Source: Paraspadella gotoi (Eukaryota; Chaetognatha). From it: DNA of 64,000 nucleotides. The stretch spans positions 5,467,808 to 5,531,807 of the forward strand of contig JBJCIZ010000239.1 of assembly GCA_051294375.1 (NCBI GenBank). The letters run 5' to 3'. Position 1 is the first letter of the stretch. Each line of letters begins with the position of its first letter. Below the pieces are notes generated by a model. The model had not been told where the DNA came from, made no database searches, and was given only the letters and a program-made list of their open reading frames with translations. A program made the position numbers and the translations under genes. Positions 46,172 through 56,646 of the stretch are shown one piece after another.

Positions 46172-46573
46172 TTTGGTCTGCGGATCGATGTCAGCCTTAT
46201 TCTTACTTATTCTTATCCTCACACTAGTATGCAGATCGATGTCAGCCTTATTATTACTTATTCTGATCCTTACTTTGGTCTGCAGATCTATGTCAGCCAT
46301 ATTCTTACTTATCCTCACTTTAGTATGCGGCTCGATGTCAGCCTTATTCTTACTTATTCTTATCCTCACTTTAGTATACGGCTCGATGTCAGCCTTATTC
46401 TTGCTTATTCTTATCCTTACTTTAGTATGCGGATCTATGTCAGCCTTATTCTTACTCATTCCTATCCTTACTTTGGTCTGCGGATCGATGTCAGCCTTAT
46501 TCCTACTTATTCTTATCCTTACTTTGGTCTGCGGATCGATGTCAGCCTTATTCTTGGCCAAGATGGCGGCCAC
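46172..46573 (-). repeat. Exon-edge donor array: 8 units of 51 bp (one of 45)
   Basis: Units begin at + positions 46172, 46223, 46274, 46319, 46370, 46421, 46472 and 46523. On the gene strand each carries the end of ankyrin exon 12 (NKADIDPQTK) followed by GTRAGG, that is, a copied splice donor. Peptide unit RIRISKNKADIDPQTKV, 17 residues. All spacings are 51 except one of 45, so the frame is never broken over about 400 bases. Units differ by several substitutions, so the array is not just an assembly stutter. Confidence 0.93.
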
Positions 46574-46683
46574 GTTGACTCGATCCTCTTGAGCGCAGAG
46601 ATGCAAAGGAGTCAATCCGTTCTTGGCTTTGGCGTTGACGTTGGCCCCGTGGTCGATCAGCAACGACACCATGTCCACGTGAC
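46523..46683 (-). CDS. Ank: Ankyrin exon 12: ANK repeats; donor edge is an 8-unit in-frame array
   Basis: 161 bp to the first donor, phase 1 in and phase 0 out. Encodes [40 protein letters not shown] and LAKNKADIDPQTK. The first donor is AAA|GTAAGG. The last 51 bases including that donor are repeated down to 46172 with every spacing a multiple of three and no stop, so seven more candidate donors exist. Use of each later one would add a further block of about 17 residues to the repeat domain. Confidence 0.95.
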
Positions 46684-46766
46684 CTTTCATTTTTTCAAGG
46701 GGGAGGAGTGAGAAAGTGAGAAAGTGAGAAAGTGAGAAAGTGAGAAAGTGAGATGAGAAGGTCGTC

Positions 46767-47030
46767 GTCGGGCAATGTGGTCATCCCGAAGCGTCACACC
46801 TTCAGTCGGGACCCGATGAATCATTGAATAATACCAGGAGCTCACGACCATTAGATACCGGGGATCGATCCCCTGAGGGAAGCGTTAGAATCGCGGTAAT
46901 CCGCCTTGGGGGCGTGGATAAACCTCAAGCCTGGTTCCGAGTCACGGACCCGTCACATGGCTGTTAAAGGGGGTTTAAGAAGTTGCGGATAGCGGTCTTC
47001 AGCCCACTTTGTGCCATATCCACAGGGTTT
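46767..47030 (+). mobile_element. Repeat family B (tRNA-derived SINE-like), copy 1
   Basis: Starts gtcgggcaatg, then caccttcagtcgggacccg, ggatcgatcccc (a B-box-like word), and ends near ccatatccacaggg. About 70-80% similar by eye to the next copy. No frame. Confidence 0.75.
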
Positions 47031-47123
47031 CGTAAAACCTTGAACCTCATTTTAAATTCTTTTTGTAGGTAATTTGTACAACCTATATGAAAATTATCCG
47101 TTCGTTCGATAAATAATTTGGTA

Positions 47124-47402
47124 GTCGGGCATTGCCTAAGTTCACCCCGCCTATAAGCACGACACCTTCAGTCGAGACCCGGCGGCTCATTGAGTAAAGC
47201 CATCAGCTCATGACCACCAGGTACCGGGTTTAATCCCAACCCGGAACCTACCTTGCGGGAAGCGTGAGGACGGCCGTAAGCCTCCTTGGGGGCGGGGAAA
47301 ACCCTCAAGCCTGGTTCCAAGCCCAGGACCCGTTCCACTGCTGCTGAGGGGGCACAGAAGTTACGGATAGTAGTCTTCAGCCCACTAAGCGCCTTATCCA
47401 CA
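47124..47402 (+). mobile_element. Repeat family B, copy 2
   Basis: Starts gtcgggcattgcctaagttc. Contains cggctcattgagtaaagcc (A-box-like) and ggtaccgggtttaatccc (B-box-like), 60 bases apart, the layout of an internal polymerase III promoter. Ends at gcgccttatccaca. Lies in the intron just after exon 11. Confidence 0.75.
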
Positions 47403-47556
47403 AATCTACTTTTCTCATCGTCTCTCTCCCTCTTAAAAGATAACAACATAGCAGAATCACGGTAACTTTTAATCAAGAATCTCTCACGGTCCAGTTTATT
47501 CACTCCCAGATTTTCTGGGTTTCCCTCTCCCCTCTTTTCCCCTCTTCTCCCCTCAC

Positions 47557-47692
47557 CCTCCTGCGAGGCGAGGTGCAGAGGGCTGATCCCCGTCTTAGAC
47601 TCGGCGTTGGGTTTCGCGCCGTATTCTAAGAGAGTCGTCGCAATTTCCATTTGGTTCTTCTTCGACGCGATGTGCAGCGGGGTGTAGCCGTT
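47557..47692 (-). CDS. Ank: Ankyrin exon 11: ANK repeat and start of the next
   Basis: 136 bp, phase 0 in and phase 1 out. Encodes [33 protein letters not shown] and [12 protein letters not shown]. Acceptor CTCCAG, donor GTGAGG. The frame stays open well into the downstream intron, but the tRNA-like repeat copy there (47124-47402) shows that this is read-through. Confidence 0.95.
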
Positions 47693-48356
47693 CTGGAGGA
47701 TGTGGGGCGCGTCGTTAGGGTGGAATTCGTGGTGTGAATGGGAGGGAGTGGCGGGAGTTTTGAGGGAGAATTTATTAAGTTCATTAAACGATAAAAAGAG
47801 TCGTTTTCTATGCTAAAAATCTTAATCTTTGATCAGGCGATATTCAACACTAATTATAAATTAGGTTTTAGATGTACTACCCCAGTGGAGAGAAAACATA
47901 GATTTTAGGGAATGAGGCGATTTTATTTATCGAACCAATAATGTGGTCAGTCCTTCTACAGATAACGCCTTTATGTACCACGCGAATTATTTTTACAAAG
48001 ACGACTTTCCTCTGCCCAAACTCGAGATTATTCATTGCTACATCCCGATTTTTACCATTTTTTTCTCCTTAAGACAACAGAGCTCCGAAACAGTTTTTTC
48101 CCCCCCCATCTCCAGATTCTAAAACAATGAATTTGATACAACTAATAAATATTTTTCATTCATTGGGAAAACTTTAAACTAGCCATAACGGGTTTTACGG
48201 CCTCAATCCTTTTTGTAAGCTTCAAAACACAATCCAGAGTAACTAGGCTTTTCTTATCAACGTAGCGGTATAGACGGTTTACTTTAGCCTTTCGAATTTT
48301 CTTTTCGCTCAAGCTTTTTTTTTCCTCTTCCTCTTCCTCTTCCCATCCTCCACAAC
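47693..48356. other. Intron between exons 10 and 11
   Basis: No repeat family or exon recognised apart from the long (minus-strand) read-through frame of exon 10. Confidence 0.6.
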
Positions 48357-48455
48357 CTTTGCAGCGGCGTGCGGCGACGCTCCGTGATCCAGCAGCAGCA
48401 GAGCGACGCTGACGTGATTGTAATGAGCCGCCACGTGGAGTGGAGTCAAACCGTT
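48357..48455 (-). CDS. Ank: Ankyrin exon 10: ANK repeat
   Basis: A 99-bp single-repeat exon, phase 0-0, encoding [20 protein letters not shown] then [13 protein letters not shown]. Acceptor CACGCAG, donor GTTGTG, which is weak. It matches the highly conserved HVAAHYDNQKVALLLLEKG-type repeat of other ankyrins. Confidence 0.94.
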
Positions 48456-48908
48456 CTGCGTGGTGGGCGTGGCCACGGCGAGGATAACCACCACCGTGAA
48501 GGGATGGGGGTTTTGATTCCAGGTGGGGAAGTGAAGGGAGAAGAATCGATTCGTGGTCGTTCCCAGAATTTTTGTGTGCGTGCGATTGATTTTGAAAGAG
48601 AGAAAAAAAAAAGAGTGAGATAGAGACAGAGAGGAAATTTGGGAGATAGAGAGGGATATATAGGTTTATTCCGGGATTGGGAGAGAGAGAGAAAGAGAAA
48701 GAGAGAGAGAGAGAGAGAGAGTCACAGAGAGAAAGAGAAAACATTAAATCATTCACCAGAAAAGCAAAAAGGAATTTAAAAGCTTTTTTTTTTATTTTCC
48801 CAATTTTGGCTAATAAACATATTTCTTTAATAATTAATCGTATCTACGGAGTACTTAAAAATTTCTAAATTACCAATTAAAAAATAAATATGTCCAAGTG
48901 GACCTTAC

Positions 48909-49021
48909 CTTGCCCTGAGCGTCGGGCGAGGCTTCCCTCTGGAGCAAAAGTGAGGCAACTTTGATGTTCCCGTATTTTGAAGCGACATGAAGCGGAGTGA
49001 ATCCCTTTTTGGTCGTCGTTG
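48909..49021 (-). CDS. Ank: Ankyrin exon 9: ANK repeat
   Basis: 113 bp, phase 1 in and phase 0 out. Encodes [20 protein letters not shown] then [17 protein letters not shown]. Acceptor TTCCAG, donor GTAAGG. The split Ala codon G|CA joins exon 8 correctly. Confidence 0.95.
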
Positions 49022-49059
49022 CTGGAAATAGAGAGAAGTTAAGGAAATGAGTTACGTCT

Positions 49060-49515
49060 AAACTCACCAAGCAAAATCTGAAATTTCACGAAGCAAAGCC
49101 CCATAAGTCTCATAACTTACCTGGAAATATCTCAAAAATTCACCAAGCAAAGCCCAAAAAAACTCACCAAAGAAAGTCTAAAAATTCCCTACGCAATGAC
49201 GAAAAAAACATACTTAGCAAAGTCCAAAAACTCACCAAGCAAAGTTTTTTTAACTAACCAAACAAAGATCATAAGTTCACCAAGCAACATCCCAAAAACT
49301 CACCAAGCAACACCCAAACAACTCACCAAGCAACACCCCAGCAACTAACCAAGCAACACCCCAAAAACTCACCAAGCGACGTCCCAACAACTCACGAATC
49401 AACACACAAACAACTCACTAATCAACATCCAAAACACTCAACAACCAACACCCAAACAACTCACCAAGCAACACCCAAACAACTCACCAAGCAACACACC
49501 AACAACTCACCAAGC
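49060..49515 (-). repeat. Exon-edge donor array at exon 8, about 17 units of 22-27 bp
   Basis: Unit on the + strand aactcaccaagcaacaccca; on the gene strand it reads GTTGCTTGGTGAGTT, that is, the last bases of exon 8 and its donor. The true boundary (49502-49515) is the first unit in gene order. Units are cleanest near the exon and decay with distance. Most keep GGTGAGTT, so about a dozen strong decoy donors follow the real one. Confidence 0.9.
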
Positions 49516-49595
49516 GACGCCCCATGCTCTAGTAACACAGATGCAACTTCCTCATGCCCTTCCTTCGCCGCGATGTGCAATGCTGTGTAGTTGTC
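49511..49595 (-). CDS. Ank: Ankyrin exon 8: ANK repeat; donor edge is tandemly multiplied in the next intron
   Basis: 85 bp, phase 0 in and phase 1 out. Encodes DNYTALHIAAKEGHEEVASV then LLEHGASL. The last bases plus the donor (CTTG|GTGAGTTG) are the end unit of an array of about 17 similar units that fills the following intron (49060-49515). Confidence 0.93.
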
Positions 49596-50087
49596 CTATA
49601 GGATCATTATTATCATATTATAAATTATTATAATTCATAAAAACTTTTTTTTTGTTCTTCACGTACTGAGTCCATTTGAACTTAAACTTTAATATTTAGA
49701 GAAGCATACAAAAACTCTTAAACGTTATAGATTAAATACTAAATCCTTCATAAAACATAAAAATAGAAAATAGTGAAACAAGTAATTTGCAAATTTTCAT
49801 AAATTCTTAAGCTTAAAACGTTTTAAAACGTTCTCGAACCTTTGATTTTACAATTTCTTATGAATTAGTTCATTAAATTTTATTAGCGGTTCTAATTTTA
49901 ACGTTTGTGTCTTTCGTTCTGTTTGTATTTTGTTTGTTTAATTTTTTTACATATTTAACGTCTTCCACCGTTTCTGTTTTAGATTAATATTATAATACCT
50001 CTTCGGGTATTTATTTAAAAAGAGAAAATTCCATTAATTCCATTAATTCTCTAACTCACTCGAACCCCCCCCCCCGCAGAACCTCAC
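49596..50087. other. Intron between exons 7 and 8
   Basis: AT-rich; holds the family A fragment at 49695-49805 and a poly-C run at 50067-50075. Nothing else. Confidence 0.6.
49695..49805 (+). repeat. Interspersed repeat family A, fragment
   Basis: Matches the 3' end of the 19830-20500 copy over about 100 bases (agattaaata.taaatc.ttcataaaa through gtaatttgcaaattttcat). Confidence 0.6.
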
Positions 50088-50204
50088 CTTGGTCACGGCG
50101 TCGGGTGAGGCTCCGTGCTGCAGCAAGAGCATGACGATATCTACGTTGCCTAAGCGGGAGGCGATATGCAGCGGCGTTTGTTGTTCGCGAGCTCGCGCGT
50201 CCAC
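50088..50204 (-). CDS. Ank: Ankyrin exon 7: ANK repeat
   Basis: 117 bp, 39 codons, phase 0-0. Encodes [20 protein letters not shown] then [19 protein letters not shown]. The acceptor is an AAAAG with a poor pyrimidine tract; the donor is GTGAGG next to a run of G residues on the gene strand. Confidence 0.94.
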
Positions 50205-50342
50205 CTTTTCGTTAATATGTTAAAATATCATATCATTAATCATTATCACAATTATCAATTCGTTGTAGAAAATAAGGTATTAGGTGCTATGACTATGGCA
50301 TGCGTTATGATGGATTTAATCCGTCCTACGAGACGATAATTA

Positions 50343-50418
<76 letters not shown>

Positions 50419-50445
50419 TTAATAATATTAATAATAATAATAATT
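50343..50445. repeat. (AAT)n microsatellite
   Basis: About 25 units with a few AATATT interruptions toward the end. Confidence 0.95.
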
Positions 50446-50799
50446 AAATGCGAGATGATAATCGTGTGTGAATACAGTCAGCAACTTTCATTGTTTATTT
50501 AAAGAGTCTCTTGATTGGTTATCAATAATTAAATAAATAAAAAAGCAAATAAACAAATAAACAAATAAACAATAATGAATTAAACCAGAAAACTAATGTA
50601 AACAAATTTAATAATAAACAAACAATAATTAAATAAAAAAATAGATATATCAATATCAACAAACAAATAAAGGATTAAACAAAAAAAGAAAATAAACAAA
50701 CGAACAATTGAACAAATTTAAACCCATAAAAAAAATTAATCTAAAAATAAAAAAGAATTTAATACTTTTTTTTTAGCTCCAAAAAAACAATTAATTTAC

Positions 50800-50902
50800 C
50801 TGCGCCCCGTTCCTCAACAGAATCCGGACGATGTCGGTCTGATTGGCGCGTGACGCTAAGTGAAGCGCGGACTCGCCGCGTACCGTTTCTTGGTCGGGAT
50901 CA
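50800..50902 (-). CDS. Ank: Ankyrin exon 6: ANK repeat
   Basis: 103 bp, phase 2 in and phase 0 out. Encodes [20 protein letters not shown] followed by [14 protein letters not shown]. Acceptor ATCAG, donor GTAAAT. It joins exon 5 with a Ser codon split AG|T. Confidence 0.94.
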
Positions 50903-51900
50903 CTGATCCGGGAGGGGGGGGTGGTGAAAGGTAAGTTTAAGGTGGACGAGTTTGTTTTTTTTAAGGGGACCCAGTGATAAAAATGATATCATAGCTTAAG
51001 GTCTATCATCAAAGGAATTTGAAATGGTAATAGTCATTAATTTTTCTTTGCACGGGAAAGTGGCAAAAAAATTCCTATCTCTTATTGTAGCGGAAACAAA
51101 AATTTAATAATTATGAAAAAAATTTAGTTGACCCTACTTAAATATTTATATAATCCATTATTTTATTTTTGCATTAGAAAGTATTTTTTTACTAAATTCC
51201 AATTTTTTATATTTTACTGTACAAAGCTACAATTTTAGGTTTAAGCCTCATTGCACAAGGCTTTACAAGACTAATATTTTTTTATTTTTAAATTTACTTA
51301 AAAGCAAACAAATCAAACCTAAATTCTATTCTTACAGAAACAAAACTGTAATAATTATTAATTAATATTCATATTCATCCCTTAAATGTATTATTAAACT
51401 ATATTGATTCTTAATTATAACAATTAAAAATTTAGCAAAAGTACAGAATCTTTCTCTTCTTTTTATATTTATATTACTTCAAAAAGTTTTATTTTCATGC
51501 AATTAACAGAATCATTTGAAAAGAAAGTTTAAATAAAATCAGTCGATACCTTAAATTTTGATTCATTCCTAGTTTTTTTTTATAAATTTTTGTGATAAAA
51601 GCTAAAAATCTTTTTAAAATTAGATCTTACCCTTTTTTGGAAAAAAAAAATTTTAAACTTGAAAAAGATTTTCTTCTACCGATTTTTTAAAGAAAATTAA
51701 GCTCGCTGATTTTATCGAATTTTTTAACTACTTTCCGAAATGATTATAGAAGAAAAAATTATATGGTCAGAACCAGCTTAAGTTTTAAGGGTCAAACGTT
51801 ATGTTTTTCAGCTTTGTACCCCCCCTGTTCACTTGGTCCCCTTAAGCGAGAGCGCTTTGTACGCGTTGGGTTTAAAGTTGGTAGAGATAATAATTTTTCT
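50903..51900. other. AT-rich intron after exon 5
   Basis: Nothing recognised. Confidence 0.6.
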
Positions 51901-51904
51901 GTCA

Positions 51905-52135
51905 TTGTCATTTCTAACTCTCTTTCTCTCTCTTTCTCTTTCTCTCACTCTCTCTCTCTCTCTTTTTCTTTCTTTCATCCTCTCTCTCTCTTTTTTTTTT
52001 CTTTTTTCTTTTTTTCTTTTCTTTTTTTCTTTTTCTTTCTTCTTCTTTCTATTTTTCTTTCTTTCTTTTTTTTCTTTTTTTCTTTTTTCTTTCTTTTTTC
52101 TTTCTTTTTCTTCTTTCTTTTTTTCTTTCTGTTTC

Positions 52136-52166
<31 letters not shown>

Positions 52167-52172
52167 CTCACC
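51905..52172. repeat. Pyrimidine-rich (CT)n/(CTTT)n tract
   Basis: Nearly pure C/T on the + strand over 260 bases, ending 130 bases from exon 5. Confidence 0.9.
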
Positions 52173-52299
52173 TTTATCCTCTATCTCTATCTCCATCATT
52201 TTTATTAGCCCCCCTCTAAATTCATAAACTTTTTTCCTCACAAATTTTCTCATCGATATTATTACAATTAGTATTGATTATATTAACATCTAAACAAAC

Positions 52300-52376
52300 C
52301 TGCCATGTTGAATCAAGAATATTACGATGTTCATACACCCCATGAAGGAAGCGACGTGAAGAGGCGTGAGGCCAGA
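52300..52376 (-). CDS. Ank: Ankyrin exon 5: ANK repeat, first part
   Basis: 77 bp, phase 0 in and phase 2 out. Encodes [20 protein letters not shown] then LIQHG. The GCMNIVI residues are typical of protostome ankyrins, where vertebrates have GHLNIVL. Acceptor ACAG, donor GTTTGT. Confidence 0.94.
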
Positions 52377-53690
52377 CTGTAGGTCAGAAAAACGTAAGGA
52401 AGAATACGTTAATAATTCGTTACTTTTTAAATTGCTTCGTAACTCCGCATTCTTCAGTCGTCACGTCAAAAATTGTTACCTAATATTTTGGGCATATTTT
52501 TCAAAAGGGCCCCATTCCATCCTTAATTCAGATCAGGATAAAGATCAAGTTGGGGATTATGGTTTAAGATAAGATTAAGCATTCGGTTCAGAATTTGGGA
52601 GAGGATTCTAGGTAAGGGTTTAGGGTAAGTTAAGAATAAGTTTTAGGGGATTAGTGTTACGGATTTAATTTCGGTTAAGGATAAGGTTTAAAATTTTGTA
52701 AAAGATAAGCATTAAATATTATTAAAAGTTTAGGAATTAAAGAACAAAGGTATATTTTGATAAGAAAATAAAAAAAAAGAAAAGAAATATAATATAATAT
52801 AACATAATATGATATAAAAAATGGGGAAATTTTTTTTTCTTTCGTTAAATTGTAGGTAATTTATAATTTGGTTCAGTCGCTCGTTTTTGGTGAATTTAAA
52901 TATCAAATTATAATATATATATATATCAGTGAAATATATTCGCTTTTTAATAACCAACGAACGGCTGATGAAAAAAATACTAAAATATTTAAAACACTAA
53001 AGAGTTAAAACTATTGTAAAACAGTTACTTGTCAACTGTGAACAACTGTGATATAAAAACTATGAACTCACTGCAAAAAAAAAGGGCTTTATACCGCGAG
53101 AAGTAAAGCGTTATAAAGCTTTTTAATAAGTATTTTTTTTAACAATAGAAAAAACTTCACCAAAAAGAGTGAACCAAAACAAGAATCACCTCTTATTGTA
53201 ATTTTCGAACTCGCATTTAAAAAAAAAATCTTTGGAAACGGACGCCGAATTTAAAATAACGATAATAATGTCAGTATTTTGTAATAAAGATGGGGAGTCT
53301 TAAAAAACCATAGCCTGTCCAAAGTCAGCGGCAAGATTTATTAAATGAATAAATAATTTTATATTGGTTGCTCCAATTTTATAACATACAATTTTAAATC
53401 GGCCACGTTTTCTAACTCGTTGTTCTTAAATTAACTACATCAATGGGATGAAACAAAAAAAAAATTGCTTGTCTTTTCTTGCTTGTCTTTATTGTATAAC
53501 TGTATTCAATACATACACTTTCTAAGTTGGAAAACAGGAACAGAATGAACGTCATGAATTCTTTTTATTCTTCGTTTGACTGTACGACTGTACGACTGTA
53601 AGACTGTACGAACCTGAATCCTTGTGTTTCAAATTGATTTTGTGATAACAGGTAGATAGCTTTAATTGAACAATTTTTGTATTGTTTTTA

Positions 53691-54246
53691 GTCGGATCTG
53701 CTTATCAGCAGATCCCGACTCTATAATTCAATTTGTCGGTCCGTCGGTCAGCCCACTCAATCTTGTTGGGTATTCACTTATATCACGTCAGAACTTCGAA
53801 TTATGATAAATAATGCAAAAAAATTATTTGCGACTGTCTGTCTGTCTGTCTGTCTGTCTGTCAGTCTATCCGTGCGTCCCACCAAAAAAACTCCAATTAT
53901 TGTGATTGGATGGATGGATTGGAATGAAATTTTGTGTGTGGGTAGGAAAGTGTGTGATTAAGCAGGAAATCAAGTTTCGATGGAATCGTCTGAGTAAAAA
54001 TGAGTTTAAATGAAAAAAAAAGAAAAACTGTTTTACTAATTGATTATGCTTCTTTTTCTTTTTATTTTAAATGTAAATACAAGATGTTTGAAAAAGACTT
54101 TACTGAACTTTAGTTAAAATTATATTATATATGTTATGTTTTTCTTTAAACTTTTATTGATTTGTAAATGACTTGTTTAATAAAAAGTACCGTGATTTAT
54201 CATTGGATTAGCTTATTACCGCTTAATTATCGTCGGCAGATCCGAC
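53691..54246. mobile_element. Candidate non-autonomous element with 11-bp inverted ends
   Basis: Begins gtcggatctgc and ends gcagatccgac, exact reverse complements. Inside lie (TCTG)n at 53824-53862 and ggatggatggattggaatgaaa. No open frame. No clear target duplication was found, so the boundaries are tentative. Confidence 0.55.
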
Positions 54247-54781
54247 GTTGTTTGCTCAAACTTGTTTTTTTTTCTTTTTGACAAAAACAAATAAACCCAA
54301 TGACTACGATTGGCAACGTCAAAGTATAAAAACAAAGAAAATAGATATATATATATATATATAAACAAACTTCTAAAAGAAAACTAATTGTAAACCTATA
54401 AAAAAAATTAAAACATGAGGAAGGAAAACAAAAATCTTGAAAACTTGTAAAAACTAATTCACGTCAATAAAAATTAATATAAACCTGATTTGGAGGAAAC
54501 GAAACGAAACAACAAAGACGAAACAAAACGAAACAAAACCTGATTTAGAGCAAACGAAACAAAACAACAAAAACGAAACAAATAATAAGCAAGAACGGCT
54601 CCCTCGAAAGTTTTGCGTCGCAGTGACTTTCTTATCTTCTCTTTTCAGGTGATCACGAGACTACAATACTATAAAAATATGTCACTTAACTCGTGCTCGC
54701 GGCTCAACTAAAAACAAAGACGAAGCAAATAAAAAAAAAGAAAGAAAACGAATTTCAAACGTCGATGCAACTCGTTCTGTT

Positions 54782-55291
54782 CTATCCGCAAGATTCTCCG
54801 ATCGCCAGAGGCGCTTCTTTTCCTTCAACCGGCGGTCCCGGCGCTTCCGCAACCTCCGCCTCAGCTGCAGCAACATCCTGCGCCTTCGCCGCCGCGGCGC
54901 CACCTTTCATCCCCGTCTTTCCCGGCAACTTTCTCGCAACTTTTCCCGCCATCTTTAACGCCACGCTTCGGACGACCTGAACCGGCGTTCTCGTGACGCC
55001 GAGCGTCTTCTTATCGACGCCATCTTCTCGTGGCACCGCGAAGCCGATGACGCCCCATTCCTCAATCTCCATCGCATCCTCTTCCTCCTCCTCCAAAGCC
55101 TCCATCTCGGCTACACCCAAGTTTCTTCTCATCATTTGGAGAAATCCTCGCATCGACTCCTCGTCCTTCATGATCCGCGTCAGCTGCAGCGGCGTCGGCG
55201 GCGGGAGCGGATCCTCTTCGATCAGCAGCTCCGTCCAAGAGCCGTCGGATTGGCGGCGGGAGGCGCTGACGAGCCGTTTGGGGAGAGAGAC
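54782..55291 (-). CDS. GC-rich coding-like island in an ankyrin intron; possible alternative last exon or nested gene
   Basis: An open frame of about 169 codons ending in TAG, far richer in G+C than its intron. It runs from VSLPKRLVSASRRQSDGSWT through an acidic block (EALEEEEEDAMEIEEW) to an Ala/Glu-rich tail ending GESCG. I do not recognise the family. A long C/T-only stretch (55330-56100 on the gene strand) leads up to ATAAATAAG, a possible acceptor, and the frame after it is phase 0, matching the end of the ankyrin exon at 57155. If spliced that way it would give an ankyrin cut off after about 12 repeats with a unique tail. No clear polyadenylation signal follows it nearby. A separate nested gene or a retrocopy fragment are alternatives. 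Confidence 0.4.
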   Translation of the reverse strand, partial: VSLPKRLVSASRRQSDGSWTELLIEEDPLPPPTPLQLTRIMKDEESMRGFLQMMRRNLGVAEMEALEEEEEDAMEIEEWGVIGFAVPREDGVDKKTLGVTRTPVQVVRSVALKMAGKVARKLPGKTGMKGGAAAAKAQDVAAAEAEVAEAPGPPVEGKEAPLAIGESCG

Positions 55292-55329
55292 CTTATTTAT
55301 GGTGGCGGTGGCGGTGGCATAGGTTGTGA

Positions 55330-56130
55330 AGGGAGGAAGTGGAAAGAGGAAAAAGAAGAAGAGGGAGAGGAAGGAAAAGGGAGGAAGGAAAAAAGAAAAG
55401 GAAGGAGAAAGAAGAGAGAGAAGAAGGAGAGACGAAGAGAGAGAGGAAGGAAAAGGGAGGAAGGAAAAAAGAAAAGAAGGAACGAGAAAGAAGAGAGAGA
55501 AAAAGGAGAGACGAAGAGAGAGAGGAAGGAAAAGAGAGGAAGGAAAACATAACAGAAGGAAGGAGAAAGAAGAGAGAGAAGAAGGAGTGAGGAAGGAAAA
55601 GGGAGGGAGGAAAAAAAAAGAAGGAAGGAGAAAGAAGAGAGAGAGGAAGGAAAAGAGAGGAAGGAAAAGAGAGGAAGGGAAAAAAGAAAAGAAGGAACGA
55701 GAAAGAAGAGAGAGAAGAAGGAGATAGGAAAAGGGCGAGAAAGGAAAAGGAGGAAAAGAGGGATAGGAAAGATAAGAAGGAAGGACAATAAAGAAAAGGG
55801 GTAAAGTAAAAGAGAAAAGAAAAGAAGGTAAAGGAAAGAAAAGTAAAGTAAAGACAGGAAGAGAAAAGGAAAGTAAAGACAGGAAGAGAAAAGAAAAGTA
55901 GCGGAAGGAAGAGAAAATAAAAGTGAAGACAGGAAAAGAAAAGAAAAGTAAAGGAAGGAAGAGGAAAGAAAAGTAAAGACAGGAAGAGAAAAGCAAAGTA
56001 GAGGGAGGAAGAGGAAAGAAAATTAAAGTAAAGGGAGGAAAAGAAAAGAAGAGAGAGAAAAGAGGAGAAAAGAGGAAAAGGAGGAAAGAAAAGAAGAAAG
56101 AAAAGAAAGAAGAGAATAGGAAGATACAAC
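55330..56130. repeat. Purine-rich low-complexity tract, 800 bp
   Basis: Almost entirely G and A on the + strand, with loosely repeated blocks of about 115 bases (gagagacgaagagagagagg ... ) in the first half and aaagtaaagacaggaagaga in the second. The long Phe/Leu/Ser frames over it are not genes. Confidence 0.9.
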
Positions 56131-56646
56131 GACGTCGACGACGACGACAAAGGCAGAACAAATGTGACAAATGAAAAGTTGAACAAACGTTATTTTCGAC
56201 GCGTTGTATAAATAACATTTAAGTAATATAGATAATAATTATAATACATAATAATTAATTATAATCGGTGTCCGTTTTCATCGAATGCGAGGGATTTTGT
56301 GAAAACGAGGAAAGTATTTGGGGGAAGAACAAAAATAATCAAAGATTTGACGAGTGAAAATTCTAGTTGAAAGAAAAAAACTATCAAAGAGCCAGAAATC
56401 AATACAATGTTTTTCAAACGAAAAAAGGTTTTATAATAATAAATGATTCAACCTGCGAAACAATTTCTTTGCCCAATTTTGACCTCAATTTCCAATACCC
56501 CACTTCTCCCTGCCCATAGCATACCCAATTTCATAGCATGCATACCCTCATTTTGCCTTTGAATTTGGTCCATATTCTGCTTTTTAATTTGTGTTTCTGG
56601 ATAAGGCGTTCCGTGGGCCGTTACTCCTCTTGCAGCTATGAATTTT

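Noticed and set aside
46056-46711. + strand frames with LTLVCGSMSALFLLILI repeats
   Set aside because: Antisense of the exon 12 donor array. The minus strand explains it.
54782-56218. 478-codon frame taken as one protein
   Set aside because: The first 300 codons are Phe/Ser/Leu runs from a purine/pyrimidine tract. Only the last 169 codons are kept as coding-like.
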